A stretch of 64,000 nucleotides of DNA, from contig NZ_CP127382.2 in assembly GCF_003286645.3 (NCBI RefSeq), positions 186,001-250,000 on the forward strand, in the 5' to 3' direction. A program made the translations under genes and the position numbers. Within the stretch, counting starts at the first letter, position 1. The number at the start of each line of letters is the position of its first letter. The DNA is from Aerococcus tenax. Lineage in GTDB: Bacteria; Bacillota; Bacilli; Lactobacillales; Aerococcaceae. Under the pieces are notes generated by a model. That model searched no databases and was not told the DNA's origin. It saw only the letters and a list, made by a program, of their open reading frames with translations. This document shows positions 62,006-64,000 of the stretch, piece by piece.

Positions 62006-64000
62006 ATGTACTTTTCAGAACGAGAACGGGTCATATTACAGTGCTTTATGGAGCAAGGCGATGGCGTGAGCTTGGAAAGTTTAAAGATGACCTTACAAGT
62101 CAGCCAGCGTACAGTTTATCGGGAATTGAATAATTTAGCAGCTTCCTTGAACAAGTTTGGGATCGAAATCGGTCGTGACCGCAAGCAGGGTTACTTCTTA
62201 CGTTACCCCAAGGACTTTACGGCTTATGATTTAAAGGATATTCTTGGACCAAAGCAAAGGCAAGCATCCTGGCCTTTCTTTGACCGGGAGATACGCCAGC
62301 AGCATCTGGCCTGCCAATTATTACTAGAAAACCCAGAATTGACCAGGCGAGGCCTGGCACAGGATTATGGTGTCAGCCCAGCCACCATTCAAACTGACCT
62401 CAAGGCGGTTGGTGAGGCCCTATTGAATTATGACCTCCACCTCGTCCGTGATGATAGGAAGAATTATTTGGTTAGGGGCTGGGAAGCCGAACGCCGGCAA
62501 ATGCTGAGTTCACTTTTAAGTCAAAATATTGACGAATATACCTTCTTTCATCCCAACCGCCAAGGCGGACAAAACAGTCAAGCCTTTATGGCTTTACTGG
62601 AAGGGGAAGACTTGGAATTAGTCCAGCAAATCTTTAATCGTTTGAATCCGACAACCTTTGCTAAGGTGACGGATAACCAGTTGAAGTTGATTATGCTCCA
62701 AGTCACAGTCACTATTAGTCGCTTAAAGTCGGGTCAGCATTTAAAAGATGGAGGGCAAGAAAAAAGCAAACACTTAGCCCTTTCCCGGCCCGGAAAAACT
62801 GAACAACAGTTAGCCCAGCAAATCATGACTTGGATATCGGATGCTTTAGCCTTACCGATTGGTATTAATGAACGGAATTTCTTGGCCCAGCAATTAGAAG
62901 GGGTCAATTACAAGCCGCTTGAACACTTGTTGATTGAAAATTACGATGGAACTTTCCTCTATCAGGTTTCCGAGCTTATCCAAGCTGTCAGTGAAAAAAC
63001 GGCCAATGATTTCCGCACTGATTCAGCCCTTTACTATAATTTAGTCACCCATATCCAGGCGACCTTTAACCGACCGGAAGTGAGTGAATTTCAAGAATCT
63101 CCCCATACCTTATTGGACCGGATAACTGACCAATATTTTGACCTTTACCAGGCAGTGAGGACGAGCTTTTCCCAAGCCTTCCCTGGTCAGAAGATTGGCC
63201 GTGATGAATTGGCCTATATTGTTATTCACTTTGCGACTTCCCTGGAACGTCACCCCCAAGGCCGCCAGCAAATTTCCTTGCTCTTGGTTTGCGCGAGTGG
63301 GATGGGAACGACAAAAATTCTGGAAAACCGTTTGAAAAAGTACATTAAACAAAATCTATTGATTGATGTGGTGAAATTATCAGCATTAAATCAAGTTGCG
63401 CTAACTTCCTATGATATCGTCTTATCCACCCTGTTCTTACCAGGGCTCAGCCGTCACTATCACTTGGTCTCCCCCTTGCTCTTAGACGATGAATTAAAGG
63501 CTTTAGAAATAGAAATTGAGCAAATCGCTCAAAATAAGGACCGGGGAGGAGCTAACAATCGGACTGGGGAAGTAAGAAGCTTAGCGAGAAATAATCAGGA
63601 ACTCAGTTTAGAAAATTATTATCATAAGATCAAAGAGGCTTATCAAGTCTACCAAAACTTTCAAGTGATTAAGGTCAATAATACTGGAAAGGCTAAGCTT
63701 GATCTCAAAGCCTTACTTGACCAGCAAATAGGGCAACTTAGAGGCCAGCAAGTTGGCGATAGCCAGCAGGTCAGCGAGGCGGTCATGCGGCGATTTAAAG
63801 AATCGGCTATCGGCATCCCACATTCAAGTATCGGACTCTTCCATACGAGTCATGTTGAGGTCCTAGAGCCGTACTTTGTCATTTATGACTTGGCGGAGGG
63901 TTACCCTATTTTGGGCATGGACCACCAAATGATGACCCTTAGACGTTTGCTACTACTCTTAGCCCCCAACCCCTTAACCCCCTGGATACAGGAAGTGATG
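62006..64000 (+). CDS. mtlR: MtlR-type PRD transcriptional activator (partial, runs off window)
   Basis: Open from ATG 62006 to the window end (665 codons so far; family length about 690). Begins MYFSERERVILQCFMEQG, a helix-turn-helix (about 1-60: VSQRTVYRELNNL), second wing/Mga-like helix-turn-helix (about 95-145, VSPATIQTDLKAVGEALLNY), two PTS-regulation domains (about 180-410), an EIIB-like domain with Cys429 in LLLVCASGMGTTKILENRL, and an EIIA-like domain near the end with His in ESAIGIPHSSIGLFHTSH. In Bacillus, MtlR is activated through phosphorylation of its PRD and EII-like domains and drives mtlA. AGAGAGGA precedes the ATG. Beside mtlA, so mannitol is the likely signal. Confidence 0.92.
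   Translation, partial: MYFSERERVILQCFMEQGDGVSLESLKMTLQVSQRTVYRELNNLAASLNKFGIEIGRDRKQGYFLRYPKDFTAYDLKDILGPKQRQASWPFFDREIRQQHLACQLLLENPELTRRGLAQDYGVSPATIQTDLKAVGEALLNYDLHLVRDDRKNYLVRGWEAERRQMLSSLLSQNIDEYTFFHPNRQGGQNSQAFMALLEGEDLELVQQIFNRLNPTTFAKVTDNQLKLIMLQVTVTISRLKSGQHLKDGGQEKSKHLALSRPGKTEQQLAQQIMTWISDALALPIGINERNFLAQQLEGVNYKPLEHLLIENYDGTFLYQVSELIQAVSEKTANDFRTDSALYYNLVTHIQATFNRPEVSEFQESPHTLLDRITDQYFDLYQAVRTSFSQAFPGQKIGRDELAYIVIHFATSLERHPQGRQQISLLLVCASGMGTTKILENRLKKYIKQNLLIDVVKLSALNQVALTSYDIVLSTLFLPGLSRHYHLVSPLLLDDELKALEIEIEQIAQNKDRGGANNRTGEVRSLARNNQELSLENYYHKIKEAYQVYQNFQVIKVNNTGKAKLDLKALLDQQIGQLRGQQVGDSQQVSEAVMRRFKESAIGIPHSSIGLFHTSHVEVLEPYFVIYDLAEGYPILGMDHQMMTLRRLLLLLAPNPLTPWIQEVM

Overview
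The window is a low-GC Gram-positive chromosome, most likely Aerococcus or a close relative in the Aerococcaceae. Pointers are an FMN lactate oxidase close to the Aerococcus viridans enzyme, typical Lactobacillales housekeeping genes (tsaB-rimI-tsaD, an ABC-F protein, rex, groESL), AGGAGG-type ribosome binding sites, T-box and CIRCE regulation, and KxxKxGKxW-type export signals. This assignment rests on recognition of the proteins, not on a database search.

1-17.7 kb is metabolism, envelope and transport: lactate oxidase, class II fructose-bisphosphate aldolase, a nitroreductase, a frameshifted gene, tRNA-Pro(GGG), a MetE-like methyltransferase, the tRNA hydroxylase TrhO, a large LysM/G5 cell-wall amidase, and carriers for ketodeoxygluconate-type acids, cystine/dicarboxylates and branched-chain amino acids. 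18.0-21.7 kb carries a likely sulfolipid operon: an SQD1/SqdB-type UDP-sulfoquinovose synthase, a GT4 glycosyltransferase and an HdeD-like membrane protein with a putative cysteine-hydrolase domain.

22.8-26.7 kb is an accessory region. It has an AT-rich SAP-domain gene flanked by isolated sequences resembling type I-E CRISPR repeats, a HicB antitoxin gene with an in-frame stop, a small DNA-binding protein, and a two-gene cassette of a SLOG-like nucleotide-binding protein and a phosphoribosyltransferase-like protein. A third CRISPR-repeat-like site lies at 33.2 kb, again just upstream of a decayed HicB fragment.

26.7-42.7 kb is mostly core: a glutathionyl-hydroquinone reductase-like GST, a second BrnQ, a D-2-hydroxyacid dehydrogenase, a SWIM protein, ExoIII, the t6A genes, ABC-F, rex with several TTGTGA/TCACAA half-sites, and groES-groEL behind a CIRCE operator. 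An IS1182-type element with a nonsense-mutated transposase (42.7-44.4 kb) sits between groEL and purA. purA and purB are divergent across an intergenic region containing a copy of a ~106-bp palindromic repeat (other copy upstream of groES) and two 47-bp direct repeats.

47.7-64.0 kb is catabolic and amino-acid metabolism: a cre-controlled acetamidase/formamidase, IadA beta-aspartyl peptidase with a YfcC carrier, an aldehyde dehydrogenase, an arginine-type T-box leading an operon in which argH lies between two substrate-binding/permease fusion transporters, a D-2-hydroxyacid dehydrogenase with nagB, and a mannitol PTS gene with two tandem EIIB-like domains followed by its PRD activator, which runs off the window end.
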